Source: Anaerolineales bacterium UBA6055
GTDB lineage: Bacteria; Chloroflexota; Anaerolineae; Aggregatilineales; Phototrophicaceae
Reading direction: 5' to 3'
NCBI GenBank assembly: GCA_002428985.1
Contig: DIYL01000015.1
Location: 372,001-436,000 of the forward strand
Length of the DNA stretch: 64,000 nucleotides
Part shown: positions 44,933 to 54,119 of the stretch, piece by piece
How the letters are laid out: each line of letters starts with the position of its first letter
Position numbering within the stretch: position 1 is the first letter of the stretch
The notes under the pieces: model-generated
Told to the model about the DNA's origin: nothing
The model's database searches: none
What the model saw: the letters and a program-made list of their open reading frames with translations, nothing else
Made by a program: the position numbers and the translations under genes

Positions 44933-45262
44933 ATGATTAATACATTCAGCATTATCATGATTACAACAATATTTAGTCTTGCCACAATTCTCATTCTCAT
45001 GCTTATGGCACGACAACGCTTACTCCGTCTCAACCAAACCGAAACACAGATAACCAACCAAGTCAATAAAATTGATGCAACTCGTCTAAAATCACATCTT
45101 AAAGACATCGGTATATCTACAGTAAGCATAGATGACGCAGCTTCTGCACTGACAACAGGTCAACAGCAACAACCATCAGCAGCACCAAATCCACACACAA
45201 AACAAGAGTCTATCATTCGTATTTTTGACAAAGATAACAAACTCACAACACGTGTAGGCTAA
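44933..45262 (+). CDS. small single-span membrane protein
   Basis: The 109-residue protein starts with one hydrophobic span (FSIIMITTIFSLATILILML), followed by a short coiled segment (RLNQTETQITNQVNKIDATR) and a polar tail (GQQQQPSAAPNPHTKQES). It looks membrane-anchored with a cytoplasmic tail. The start has only a weak ribosome site. No family is recognised. It is followed 81 nt later by another small membrane ORF. Confidence 0.6.
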   Translation: MINTFSIIMITTIFSLATILILMLMARQRLLRLNQTETQITNQVNKIDATRLKSHLKDIGISTVSIDDAASALTTGQQQQPSAAPNPHTKQESIIRIFDKDNKLTTRVG

Positions 45263-45343
45263 TTTCAAACTTCCTTAACTGCCCAATTTAGAAAACATCG
45301 TATACAATATTGGTTATATACAGACAAGTTTGATTTGAAGTCT

Positions 45344-45574
45344 ATGACCAACCCCGAAAATAACCCAACCACTACTCTACTCAAAACGCTAGTGCCAGCC
45401 AGTATACTAGGTGCTATAGCAATTGGTTCTTTCGTACTGATCTACATGTTATTAGAATCGAGTGTTGCACCATTCCCGCGTCTAATGTTGTCGATGTGTA
45501 CGCCGCCGGCATTAATTGCGATCTTTCTCGGATTCTATATGCTATTTGGTCCTAAGCGTGATAAATCTAGTTAG
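45344..45574 (+). CDS. small two-span membrane protein
   Basis: From ATG 45344 (an in-frame TTG lies at 45335) the product has 76 residues and two membrane segments (ILGAIAIGSFVLIYMLL; PPALIAIFLGFYMLFG) joined by a short loop, ending in a basic tail. Its stop codon overlaps the convergent methyltransferase stop. No function recognised. Confidence 0.6.
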   Translation: MTNPENNPTTTLLKTLVPASILGAIAIGSFVLIYMLLESSVAPFPRLMLSMCTPPALIAIFLGFYMLFGPKRDKSS

Positions 45575-46224
45575 GATTTGACCAGTCGATATACAATCAC
45601 AACTGGCATGTTATAGTTAGGAATTGTTGGCTCTACAACGGCATCAATGTGTAACCCGGCAGACTGGCATGCAGACTGCCACACTTGATACAAATGAACA
45701 TAATGCTCAACTTCATATATCTCTCTACCACTTTGAAATGTACGACGCGCACCAGATAAATATTGAAACGGGTGAAAATCGCTTAATAATGCAACCCCAC
45801 CATGGATGAGCACCCGCGAAATTTCGTCAATGATAGACCCCAAATCAGGTGAATGCCCTACTGCAAGTCCACACAAAACAACATCTATTGTTTCAGTCGA
45901 CAATGGAATCTGGCTCATAGATCCCACTATGCATTGTTGCAACGGAGATTCAAGCAACATCGCCTTACTATCATCTACACCAATAACAGACTGTGCATTG
46001 TCTTGTTGCGCAATTAAGCCATAACGTCCCGTACCACATGCTAGATCTAATACACATCGCCCACTTAATTCAGGCATTAGATCAATCATCGTCAATTGTT
46101 CAATTTCCATCAAACGATTGTGAGCAATTGGAGGGTAATCCTTAGCCCATCGTTCATATGCAGATTGACTTGTTAGACGTTGGAGATTACGTCGGCGCAT
46201 TTGACTCAATAATCTGCGGATCAT
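45571..46224 (-). CDS. class I SAM-dependent methyltransferase
   Basis: The 217-residue protein has SAM motif I (CVLDLACGTGRYGLIAQ), motif II (SVIGVDDSKAMLLE) and motif III-type VLCGLAVGHSPDLGSI, then VALLSDFHPFQYLSGARRTF. It resembles small-molecule methyltransferases such as those in lipid or cofactor pathways. It is the last gene of a four-gene minus-strand operon, 4 nt after a membrane protein. The substrate may be a product of that operon. Confidence 0.85.
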   Translation of the reverse strand: MIRRLLSQMRRRNLQRLTSQSAYERWAKDYPPIAHNRLMEIEQLTMIDLMPELSGRCVLDLACGTGRYGLIAQQDNAQSVIGVDDSKAMLLESPLQQCIVGSMSQIPLSTETIDVVLCGLAVGHSPDLGSIIDEISRVLIHGGVALLSDFHPFQYLSGARRTFQSGREIYEVEHYVHLYQVWQSACQSAGLHIDAVVEPTIPNYNMPVVIVYRLVKS

Positions 46225-46228
46225 ATCA

Positions 46229-46699
46229 CTATGAGACCGAAATCACAACAAGTTCAACCCATTTACGAAAAGCATCTTCCCGTGTGTTGTAAAGAAGCCT
46301 TGTTCGTAGCGGTAAACTCAGCCACATATACGAAATTTTTCTACGTTCTTCACGGGTTGTATGATCAACAATCTCTCTATACCAGCGTGGATATTGTAAG
46401 AAGAAGTCTGGGCGATTCATAATATTCTCTCGGATGCGCATGTAAAATACGGCACCTGTCGAAATCAGCATCAACCCAAATAAAATAAGAAACCCTGAAG
46501 GAACAAGCGCAAGAAGAATAAGGTATGCCAGTGCAACGCCCCACAATACCATTTCTAGCATTGGGCTAAACCCAACCTCATCGCCATATTGCTGAAAAGC
46601 GGCCAACACAGGTTCCTTATAGAAGCCAAGCGTAACCATAGTTGAACGGACAAAAAGAATAACCACTGCAAAAAAAATGAGTAATAATATCGTTGGCAT
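46229..46699 (-). CDS. membrane protein of unknown function in radical-SAM operon
   Basis: The 156-residue protein has three hydrophobic segments (ILLLIFFAVVILFV; VLWGVALAYLILLALV; GFLILFGLMLISTGAVF), then a basic ~65-residue tail. It starts 2 nt after the radical SAM stop and lies 4 nt before a methyltransferase gene. No known domain. Position suggests a membrane partner of the pathway. Confidence 0.65.
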   Translation of the reverse strand: MPTILLLIFFAVVILFVRSTMVTLGFYKEPVLAAFQQYGDEVGFSPMLEMVLWGVALAYLILLALVPSGFLILFGLMLISTGAVFYMRIRENIMNRPDFFLQYPRWYREIVDHTTREERRKISYMWLSLPLRTRLLYNTREDAFRKWVELVVISVS

Positions 46700-46701
46700 G
46701 A

Positions 46702-47733
46702 TTACATCCCCAATAAACTTCTGGGACCTTTATATAATGGGCACACACAATGAGTACATTCATCTCGTTTACCATTTGCATAAGCCGCACGTAATGTTAA
46801 TGCGCTGTCATTGTTCATTACAGTCGATAGCGAATCATCACGTTTCAACTGTCCATAAGCAGGTAAAAAATAACAAGGGCGTAATGTACCATCCACCTCA
46901 ATAACTGTACTAAAGTGGGGCGCGTTGCATCTTGGCGAAGCAAATGTTTCCTCACCAAGCAATGCGCGAAAGTAATTAACCAAAATTCGGCGTAGTTTCT
47001 CGGGAGACTCCACAATTTGACCACGCCTGAATTCGTCGGCAAAATCAACTTCAAGTCGATCAATAATCTGCTCCAGTTCCACAACATCATCGTGTGTTAG
47101 AGCTTGGATTGTATCAGTTAGTGAAATTGCCTCATCAAAGCGTTCGCCAAAAGCAAATGGATTACTTACATCAATTGCCAGAAAACTAACAGATTCGGCA
47201 CCTGCTGATAACGCCATACGAATCATATCAGGCATTTCACGAAAGTTTTGCCGCTGAATTGTGGAGCGAGTTGTCACAGCTAATCCCTCGGATTTAGCAA
47301 GCTTGATCCCCTGCAACACTAATTCAAACGCATCTACACCTCGAATTGTTTCATATGTCTGAGCAGTTCCACCATCTAGGCTAACAATCAAATCATCAAC
47401 ATTACCCGCAAACCGATCAATCTGTTTTTTGATCAGAAGCCCGTTTGTCAAGAGCATCGTACGTATACCAGCCGAGCGAAACCGATTTGCAATCTCATGC
47501 CAAGCTGGATGTTGCATCGCTTCTCCGCCACTTAATAAAACCCAACGAGTTTGGAGCTTTTGAGCTTGTTGCACCAATTCGTCTACTAAATCCATCGACA
47601 TGTTACGGCGCGGATTATGCCAAATATCACACATTGTGCAACGACTATTACAACCATCAGTGATATACACAACCATCAATGGTAATGTCGCAAGCTGATG
47701 ACCAACTAGATTCAATAAATGCTTAATTTGCAT
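46702..47733 (-). CDS. radical SAM protein with SPASM-like C-terminal cysteines
   Basis: The 343-residue protein has the radical-SAM cluster motif Cys28-x3-Cys32-x2-Cys35 (ITDGCNSRCTMCDIWH), which binds a [4Fe-4S] cluster and SAM to form a 5'-deoxyadenosyl radical. A later glycine-rich segment (WVLLSGGEAM) helps bind SAM. The C-terminal part carries further cysteines (SPRCNAPHF, RPCYFLP, DECTHCVCPLYKG) in a SPASM/twitch-like array for an auxiliary cluster. The substrate, a peptide or a lipid/sugar moiety, is unknown. It follows a polytopic membrane protein by 9 nt and precedes a membrane protein by 2 nt in one operon. Confidence 0.87.
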   Translation of the reverse strand: MQIKHLLNLVGHQLATLPLMVVYITDGCNSRCTMCDIWHNPRRNMSMDLVDELVQQAQKLQTRWVLLSGGEAMQHPAWHEIANRFRSAGIRTMLLTNGLLIKKQIDRFAGNVDDLIVSLDGGTAQTYETIRGVDAFELVLQGIKLAKSEGLAVTTRSTIQRQNFREMPDMIRMALSAGAESVSFLAIDVSNPFAFGERFDEAISLTDTIQALTHDDVVELEQIIDRLEVDFADEFRRGQIVESPEKLRRILVNYFRALLGEETFASPRCNAPHFSTVIEVDGTLRPCYFLPAYGQLKRDDSLSTVMNNDSALTLRAAYANGKRDECTHCVCPLYKGPRSLLGM

Positions 47734-47742
47734 GAAGGCTCT

Positions 47743-49515
47743 CTAAGGTTTACTTTTTGGTATCAATCCAAAACCATGGCGCAGTTCACCAGGAACACGT
47801 TCATAAATACGTAAACTTGCCACAGGGGTACAAGGTAATGGAATATCCCAACATTGATTGATATGGCTATCTGGTGTGTTCAATTCCAAACCACTTTCTG
47901 TTACAACAACTTTTATGGGTGGTTGTGGCCGCACTTGCAAGCCATTGTCACTAGTTGGTGCAATCCCCCATGCGGATGTTGCCCCGATTAAGTATACAAA
48001 ATATAGCATACATATACCCCACACCGCAAAAACCGCATATATCCGCCACTGTGATGATAAGCGTGACCATGCAAGTATAGCTAATACCACAGCTGTCCCT
48101 GAAGTGATCCACATGACATAGCGAATATATTTAATATTAGGTGCAGTTACAAACCAGACAACAATCATTAAAATCATCGGAATCAGAACCCAAAAACCGA
48201 TGCCATATCTTGTTTTTTGATGTCGATTTTGCCATGCGCCAACCGCATAAACCAATATTGAAAGGATTGTAAGCCCTGCCGGTATCATAAAGTTTGCATA
48301 ATCATTAAGCAATGTATTCAACCATGGGCGCAACCACCCCCACGATGATAGCACCTCGTCTGGCTCTCCAAAACGCAATCGTGTATTTGTCGCTAACATC
48401 AATTGCCGTTCCTCCAGAAGTTCCGGAGATTCTGCCCAATCCACCTCAAAGCGACCAATTGATTGTGGATAAGCCACATAGCCACTTGTAATCACACCCC
48501 GTGCCATCCATGGTATCATCATAGCCAAGCCAAAAAACAAAACAGGTAAACCTATCTGTAGGAGTCGAGATAATCCGCCTTGCAATCCACCACGAACAAT
48601 CCATACAACCAACACCAAAACACCCATAGCCAGACCGAACACGATAAAGCTTTGTTTGAGTGTAAACCCAACAGCAATTAGAAATGCCAATCGCCAAATC
48701 AAATAACGGTCATCATGGTCGGGTAAGCGATAAAATTGAAGAAAATCCAACAAATACATAGCACATAGAAAACCAACAATATCCACAACTGTATCAGTTA
48801 GAAAATGTGTCAGACCACCAAATCGTAAGGTGTTAAAGAATAAGTAAGGCAATAATAAAAATGCAAGAATCTCTGACCAGCAGACTTGCTCAACTTGATG
48901 CCGATTACGCAACAGTTGAAACCCTGACCAAACAGATTGGATCGAAAATACAAAAAACAATAAGCCCGGCGCGATATGATAAGCACGACCCGACCAGATA
49001 CTCACATCCAGTAACGCATTATATAAATAGCTAGAATGATTAAATGCCAACGACGAGAATAAGTTATTCAAACCCGGTACAATTGGATATGTATCAATCC
49101 ACATCACAGCCTGTATATCGCGAAACCCAGTATCGTAAGCAGTCGGCATTTCAACCGCCCGTGTAACAAACCAAACGATAACGAACCCTAGCGCACCCCA
49201 AAATAACTTATATTGTTTGAATCTTCTAACAATTCCTAATAATGTATGTCGATATAGCCCTATACTTATCAGACCAATCAGCAGGAGTAATATAAATGCC
49301 AAATCATTTACGGGGAATACGAAATGCCATAACTGTAAAACAAATAGCATGACACCAAAACCCAACCAAAAACTATCCAACCATAGAGTGCCTGTTTGTG
49401 CCTGTTTACCTAGTAATCGTTGGAATGGCATACCAATACCACTCAACATAAGAAAGAGCACAAACCAACTACCCAAAATTAAACCCATCGTTGTGATGAG
49501 AGCAAACATTTGCAT
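47743..49515 (-). CDS. polytopic membrane protein, glycosyltransferase-like (GT-C type)
   Basis: This 590-residue protein has roughly 12-13 membrane spans and an extracytoplasmic C terminus (PQPPIKVVVTESGLELNTPD). It resembles the large bacterial membrane proteins sometimes grouped with GT-C transferases, but I see no diagnostic active-site motif. It opens the four-gene operon on the minus strand. The upstream gap (49516-49650) is shared with the divergent AlbA_2 gene. Function by position: membrane step in the same pathway as the radical SAM protein. Confidence 0.65.
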   Translation of the reverse strand: MQMFALITTMGLILGSWFVLFLMLSGIGMPFQRLLGKQAQTGTLWLDSFWLGFGVMLFVLQLWHFVFPVNDLAFILLLLIGLISIGLYRHTLLGIVRRFKQYKLFWGALGFVIVWFVTRAVEMPTAYDTGFRDIQAVMWIDTYPIVPGLNNLFSSLAFNHSSYLYNALLDVSIWSGRAYHIAPGLLFFVFSIQSVWSGFQLLRNRHQVEQVCWSEILAFLLLPYLFFNTLRFGGLTHFLTDTVVDIVGFLCAMYLLDFLQFYRLPDHDDRYLIWRLAFLIAVGFTLKQSFIVFGLAMGVLVLVVWIVRGGLQGGLSRLLQIGLPVLFFGLAMMIPWMARGVITSGYVAYPQSIGRFEVDWAESPELLEERQLMLATNTRLRFGEPDEVLSSWGWLRPWLNTLLNDYANFMIPAGLTILSILVYAVGAWQNRHQKTRYGIGFWVLIPMILMIVVWFVTAPNIKYIRYVMWITSGTAVVLAILAWSRLSSQWRIYAVFAVWGICMLYFVYLIGATSAWGIAPTSDNGLQVRPQPPIKVVVTESGLELNTPDSHINQCWDIPLPCTPVASLRIYERVPGELRHGFGLIPKSKP

Positions 49516-49650
49516 TGTCCCGACATATTTGACAGAATTAAGTTTCTACGACTTACTGAAACGGCATTATAATTGTAATGTGACAATTTCACGATGATGA
49601 CATCTATTATGCTAAAATACTCAATGAATCTATTAAAGTAGTCAAATCTT

Positions 49651-51219
49651 ATGGCAAACGCAGAGATTATTAAATCAGGAGAAGGTCCGAGGCTTGCATT
49701 CTTACAAGCAGCGGATGCAAATGAAATCGCTGAAACACTTGTCGCCTTTGCAAACACTGAAGGCGGTATGATACTTGTCGGATTAAAATCTGACGGAAAT
49801 GCAGTAACAGCAAAAATCAACGGTAAAGACATTGACAAAGCACTCAAAGAAGCTGATGACCTTTACAACCCACCTGTTGTTATCGAAAAGTGGGAAGAAA
49901 TCCCACTAGAAGAGACAACTAAATCTAAAAAAGTCGATGACAAAAAACCTAAAAGTTCCAAAAAGAAAACAGATGATAAAGAGCCAGCTTCCAAAAAAGA
50001 TGATACTGAAAAAGATGATGCTAAAGAAGCAGATAAAAAATCATCAACCACCAAAGAAGAAGAAACTACAAGTACATCAACCCTTGTAGCAGTCAAAGCG
50101 ACTCAACCTAAAGTTGTCTATGCAATTCGCGTCCCACGTAGTACAGAGTTACATGCAATGCACGATGGACGAGTACTCATCCGTAGTGGTAAAACAAACC
50201 GTCCACTTGGTGGGCAGGAGATTTTGCGACTCGCTAGTGCTAAAAATACAGGGGACTTTGAATCGGATGTGGTTCCTGGTGCAACTAAAGATGACTTTAG
50301 TCGCAAGATGATTGATGAATATCTAGAAAAACGAGCTGATCGTACCAAACGCCCATACAATGGTGAAATTGACGACTTATTCGTCGAGATTGGCGCGACT
50401 ACACCAGACGGTCAACCTACCGTCACCGGAATTTTGCTATTCAGTGAATACCCTCAACAATGGTTACCACAAAGTGGTGTTGTATTCGCTAAATTCGTGG
50501 GTACAACACCACGTGGCGAAAGTGGCTTAGCAGGGTATTCACGTCGTGAAGAACTTACAGGACCCGTTCCGCGTCTAATCGAAGCGACATGGAATCTAGT
50601 CTGGAGTGAAATGGCGGTCAGTGCCGTGGTTAAAGGCTTAGAGCGCGAAGAAACATTTGAATACCCACAATTTGCTGTCCGCGAGGCGCTTGTTAATGCA
50701 ATCTGTCACAGAGATTATCGTCTACGGGGAAGGCGCATCGAAGTTCGTATGTTCTCGGATCGCCTCGAAGTGATTTCACCAGGCGGGCTACCCGGTTTTA
50801 TCACCGTCGAAAACATCAAAGACGAGCACTTTTCACGTAATCCACGTGTTGTCAGTGGGTTGTTCCAATGGGGTTATATTGAAGAATTAGGTTTAGGTAT
50901 CGACCGCATGATCGAAGTTATGGAACAAGCAGGTCACTCTCCACCTAAATTTGATGCTCGTCCATACAGTTTTGCGGTAACATTACATAATGAGCGTAAA
51001 AAGCCCAAACCACCCGAATGGACGCGGAATACAAATCATCGTCAAGCCCGTGCATTACAATACATTCGTGAAAGTGGGTCGATTACCAACCGTGAGTATC
51101 GTACACTCATCCAAGGCGTTTCAGCAGAAACACTGCGGTTAGACCTTGCAGATATGGTCGAAAAAGGTATCCTCATCAAGGTTGGATCGAAAAAAGGGAC
51201 CTACTACATACTCAAATAA
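49651..51219 (+). CDS. AlbA_2 (Schlafen-type) plus HATPase_c_4 regulator with charged insertion
   Basis: The 522-residue protein has an N-terminal AlbA_2/Schlafen-like domain (KSGEGPRLAFLQAADANEIA; FANTEGGMILVGLK; RVLIRSGKTNRPLGG) and a HATPase_c_4-like part (FAVREALVNAICHRDYRLRG; VISPGGLPGF; NPRVVSGLFQWGYIEELGLG), ending in a winged helix-type domain (GSITNREYRTLIQG; LADMVEKGILIKVG). Such proteins, often labelled RecG-like regulators, are thought to bind nucleic acid. Residues ~88-145 are a Lys/Asp/Glu/Ser/Thr-rich, probably disordered insert within the AlbA_2 domain, which is unusual. A histidine kinase gene starts 12 nt downstream. Confidence 0.82.
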   Translation: MANAEIIKSGEGPRLAFLQAADANEIAETLVAFANTEGGMILVGLKSDGNAVTAKINGKDIDKALKEADDLYNPPVVIEKWEEIPLEETTKSKKVDDKKPKSSKKKTDDKEPASKKDDTEKDDAKEADKKSSTTKEEETTSTSTLVAVKATQPKVVYAIRVPRSTELHAMHDGRVLIRSGKTNRPLGGQEILRLASAKNTGDFESDVVPGATKDDFSRKMIDEYLEKRADRTKRPYNGEIDDLFVEIGATTPDGQPTVTGILLFSEYPQQWLPQSGVVFAKFVGTTPRGESGLAGYSRREELTGPVPRLIEATWNLVWSEMAVSAVVKGLEREETFEYPQFAVREALVNAICHRDYRLRGRRIEVRMFSDRLEVISPGGLPGFITVENIKDEHFSRNPRVVSGLFQWGYIEELGLGIDRMIEVMEQAGHSPPKFDARPYSFAVTLHNERKKPKPPEWTRNTNHRQARALQYIRESGSITNREYRTLIQGVSAETLRLDLADMVEKGILIKVGSKKGTYYILK

Positions 51220-51231
51220 GCGAAGGTATCT

Positions 51232-53601
51232 ATGGAATTTATTGTTCCAGCAATTATATTTTCAATAGCTAGCATTATCGTCTTGATAATATTCCTTCGT
51301 ATACCTAAGCGCGAAGTCATTATCTATCGTGGGTCAATCGCGACGTGCCTAGCTGCGATTCTTACTAGTCTCGTGTTCCTATTGCCGCTTGACTGGCAAC
51401 CTATTGCGTTCATAAGCCAGAAAACGATTGCAACAATTCTAGCAGGCATTATGTTACTAAGTTTTGGCTATTTGATATTTTCCTATTTGCGTTTTCAGCC
51501 ACGCAAATCGCAAATTCAAACCATCTGGTTAGCCGGAGTCATTATCTGGCTAGTTGCATATGTGATGTCAACGATTGTTATTAGCAATATAACAACCACT
51601 ACAGAAGTCCAAACGATTCCGACCATCATCGGCTTAACAGGAACAGGAATCCTTGGTGCAAGTCTAATTGGCATTTTGATCTGGAACTACTATCTTGTAA
51701 CCCTACCCGAGCTTGCCAACAGGTCAGCATATTGGATATTCTTGACACTATTTATGAGTGCGGGTGTAGCTTTTATTAGCAGTGGTCTAGCCTCGCTCAT
51801 CCTACCAGCACTTACATTAATTTTGCTGACAATTGTCGGCCTTTTATACGCTTATGCTTCGACAACCATATTAGATGTTCGTGTTAGCATGATAATGTCA
51901 ATTCGGAATATGACGCTGCTAACATTAGCAACCACGACCACTCTGCTACCAATTTACATCATCACGCGTTTCAATCTTCTTTCGTCAATCGAAGGAAGCC
52001 TAACCACAATCGCTTTAGCAGTAATTACAGCTTCTGTAAGCCTGCCCGTTGCCCAACTCATCCGTAATATCTTTGAAAATATCACTGATACGACCAAAAC
52101 AAATTTGTCTCTCGCAATTTCAACATATAGTCGAGATGTCTCGTTATCGACTAATCTTGAAGAAGTCGTTAGCGCCACAACCAATACGATCAATCATGTT
52201 TTGAATATCAAACGATCTGGCCTCATCCTAATCAACAATACATTCCGCAAGCCTAATGCGGTGGAGTTTGTTGTATTAAGCGGCGTTCCTGTAACGGCTG
52301 GTAGCAACCGCCTGATGTATATATCAAAAGATAGCCCTATTTATCTGGCATTTTCAAGAAATCGCGCCGCTGTCACCCAATTTAATATCGACTTTGACCC
52401 GATTTATGCCTCAGTATCTCAGCAAGAGCGTAAATTTTTCCAATCATTATATCTACGCGCCTATGCACCTATTGTCACTGAAAATAACCTCATTGGTATT
52501 ATTGGATGTGGGCCAAAACTGAATGATACTCCCTATACAGAAGAAGAACTGGAATTACTGATTGTAATTGGTCAACAAGTTGGCACAGCCTTACGAAGCG
52601 CCCGATTGATTGATGATTTACGCCATCTCAATACCAGCATGCGTTCGCTCAATTCACAACTACAAATTGCAAAACAAGATCTCGAAAAATTGGATTCAAT
52701 CAAGACAGATTTTGTAACAATCGCCAGTCATGAGTTGCGTACACCACTCGCTCAGGTTAGAGGCTATACAGATATTATTGACAGCTTAAACGACCAAGAT
52801 ATCCTTGAACCAGCCCAAACAAAAACACTAGTTGGCAATTTGCGACGAGCCACTGAGCGAATGGAAGAACTGATTTCAGCAATGATGGATGTCAGTCAGC
52901 TTGATGTTAATGCGATGGATTTACGTTTAGTCCGTACAAAACCCGATACAATTATTCGTCTCGCTATCGACCCGCTAAAAGATGCAATTGAACAACGTAA
53001 TTTAACGGTTGAGACGCATAACTTATCAGAACTACCTGCTTTTCAGTCAGATATGCAACGTATCGTACAGGCATTCAGCAATATCATTGTCAATGCAATT
53101 AAGTTCACGCCAGATAATGGAAAAATTGATATTTCCGGTACAACCGAAGTTCGAGATGGCACAGATCATGTCCTATTTGCAATCAAAGATACAGGTGTCG
53201 GCATTCAGCCACATGATATTGACCTAATTTTCCAAAAATTCTATCGTGGTTTTGACCCACAACTGCATTCATCTGGTAGCTATAAATTTATGGGAGCAGG
53301 ACCGGGCTTAGGGACAACTATAGCCAAGGGAATTATTGAAGGACATGGTGGCAAAATTTGGGCAGAAAGTCCCGGACACCATATGGAGAACTTACCGGGA
53401 TCAACATTCTATATTTCGATGCCAGTCAATCCACCAGAAGACGCTCGTCGTGTGCTTCCAATTGACCCTGAACCATCTACTAGTGTAGAAAATCATCAAA
53501 CAGCAGAAATACCTGTTGTCCCATCAGATGTAAACAATCCATTGCAAACACTGACCGGACGAGACCGACCAACAGAAGCCAAAAAGCCCACAGAGGGCTA
53601 G
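51232..53601 (+). CDS. multi-span sensor histidine kinase with GAF domain
   Basis: The 789-residue protein has an N-terminal membrane domain of about 8-9 spans (~1-290), a GAF-like sensor domain (~295-465), a short coiled coil, the HisKA phospho-acceptor His500 (ASHELRTPLAQVRGYTD) and a HATPase_c domain with the N, G1 and G2 boxes (IIVNAIKFTPDNGKI; IKDTGVGIQPHD; GAGPGLGTTIAKGIIEGHGG). The C-terminal ~55 residues are proline- and threonine-rich. It follows the AlbA_2 gene by 12 nt. No response regulator is adjacent, so its partner is unknown; the orphan regulators at 17.4 or 56.2 kb are possibilities only. Confidence 0.88.
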   Translation: MEFIVPAIIFSIASIIVLIIFLRIPKREVIIYRGSIATCLAAILTSLVFLLPLDWQPIAFISQKTIATILAGIMLLSFGYLIFSYLRFQPRKSQIQTIWLAGVIIWLVAYVMSTIVISNITTTTEVQTIPTIIGLTGTGILGASLIGILIWNYYLVTLPELANRSAYWIFLTLFMSAGVAFISSGLASLILPALTLILLTIVGLLYAYASTTILDVRVSMIMSIRNMTLLTLATTTTLLPIYIITRFNLLSSIEGSLTTIALAVITASVSLPVAQLIRNIFENITDTTKTNLSLAISTYSRDVSLSTNLEEVVSATTNTINHVLNIKRSGLILINNTFRKPNAVEFVVLSGVPVTAGSNRLMYISKDSPIYLAFSRNRAAVTQFNIDFDPIYASVSQQERKFFQSLYLRAYAPIVTENNLIGIIGCGPKLNDTPYTEEELELLIVIGQQVGTALRSARLIDDLRHLNTSMRSLNSQLQIAKQDLEKLDSIKTDFVTIASHELRTPLAQVRGYTDIIDSLNDQDILEPAQTKTLVGNLRRATERMEELISAMMDVSQLDVNAMDLRLVRTKPDTIIRLAIDPLKDAIEQRNLTVETHNLSELPAFQSDMQRIVQAFSNIIVNAIKFTPDNGKIDISGTTEVRDGTDHVLFAIKDTGVGIQPHDIDLIFQKFYRGFDPQLHSSGSYKFMGAGPGLGTTIAKGIIEGHGGKIWAESPGHHMENLPGSTFYISMPVNPPEDARRVLPIDPEPSTSVENHQTAEIPVVPSDVNNPLQTLTGRDRPTEAKKPTEG

Positions 53602-53666
53602 TGGTCACAGCTTAATTTGTCACTACAACAGGTATATATCCCTGTCAGAATTCTGAGAGGTAAAAC

Positions 53667-54014
53667 TTAACGGCGACGTTCTTTGAGACGTGCAGATTTA
53701 CCACGGCGATCACGTAAGTAGTAGAGCTGAGCACGACGTACTTTTGCACGACGTACTATTTCAATTTTCTCTACGCGTGGGCTATAGGTCAAAAATGTAC
53801 GTTCAACACCTACACCATGGCTTGCAATACGACGTACAGTAAAGTTTTCTTCATTACCACCCTTACGAGCGCGGATCACAATCCCTTGGAACACCTGAAT
53901 ACGTTCGCGGTTACCTTCAACAATGCGGACATGAACCTTGACGGTGTCTCCGGCTTCTACCTGAGGGTGTCCATGGTCTTCCGCGAAGAGTGATTGGATG
54001 AGTTCTTGGCTCAT
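53667..54014 (-). CDS. rplS: 50S ribosomal protein L19
   Basis: From ATG 54014 the product has 115 residues, the standard L19 length; upstream in-frame ATGs have no ribosome site. Family blocks are visible: EAGDTVKVHVRIVEGNRERI, QVFQGIVIRARKGG, SHGVGVERTFLTYSPRVEKI and RRAKVRRAQLYYLRDRRGKS. L19 lies at the 30S-50S interface. A UUCG hairpin with a T run sits in its leader (see attenuator entry) and a good promoter lies upstream. It is a single-gene unit here. Confidence 0.96.
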   Translation of the reverse strand: MSQELIQSLFAEDHGHPQVEAGDTVKVHVRIVEGNRERIQVFQGIVIRARKGGNEENFTVRRIASHGVGVERTFLTYSPRVEKIEIVRRAKVRRAQLYYLRDRRGKSARLKERRR

Positions 54015-54032
54015 GACACACTTCCCTTCCAT

Positions 54033-54054
54033 AAAAATACGCCCGAAGGCGCAA
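54033..54054 (-). promoter_or_regulatory. hairpin in the rplS leader (possible attenuator)
   Basis: On the minus strand TGCGCC-TTCG-GGCGTA forms a 6-bp stem (one G-U) with a stable UUCG tetraloop, followed by TTTTT. It lies about 20 nt before the rplS ATG, upstream of its ribosome site AAGGGAAG. A terminator-like hairpin in a ribosomal protein leader could attenuate transcription or bind L19. Confidence 0.45.
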
Positions 54055-54078
54055 TCATTATCGTTCAAATAGGTCAAG

Positions 54079-54108
54079 ATTATAGCACGTATAATCCATA
54101 TCTCACAA
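54079..54108 (-). promoter_or_regulatory. promoter for rplS
   Basis: TTGTGA (-35; 54103-54108) and TATAAT (-10; 54079-54084) are separated by 18 nt on the minus strand, with TGC before the -10 (extended type). A transcript would begin near 54072, giving a leader of about 58 nt. Confidence 0.6.
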
Positions 54109-54119
54109 GGGCTGTAAAA

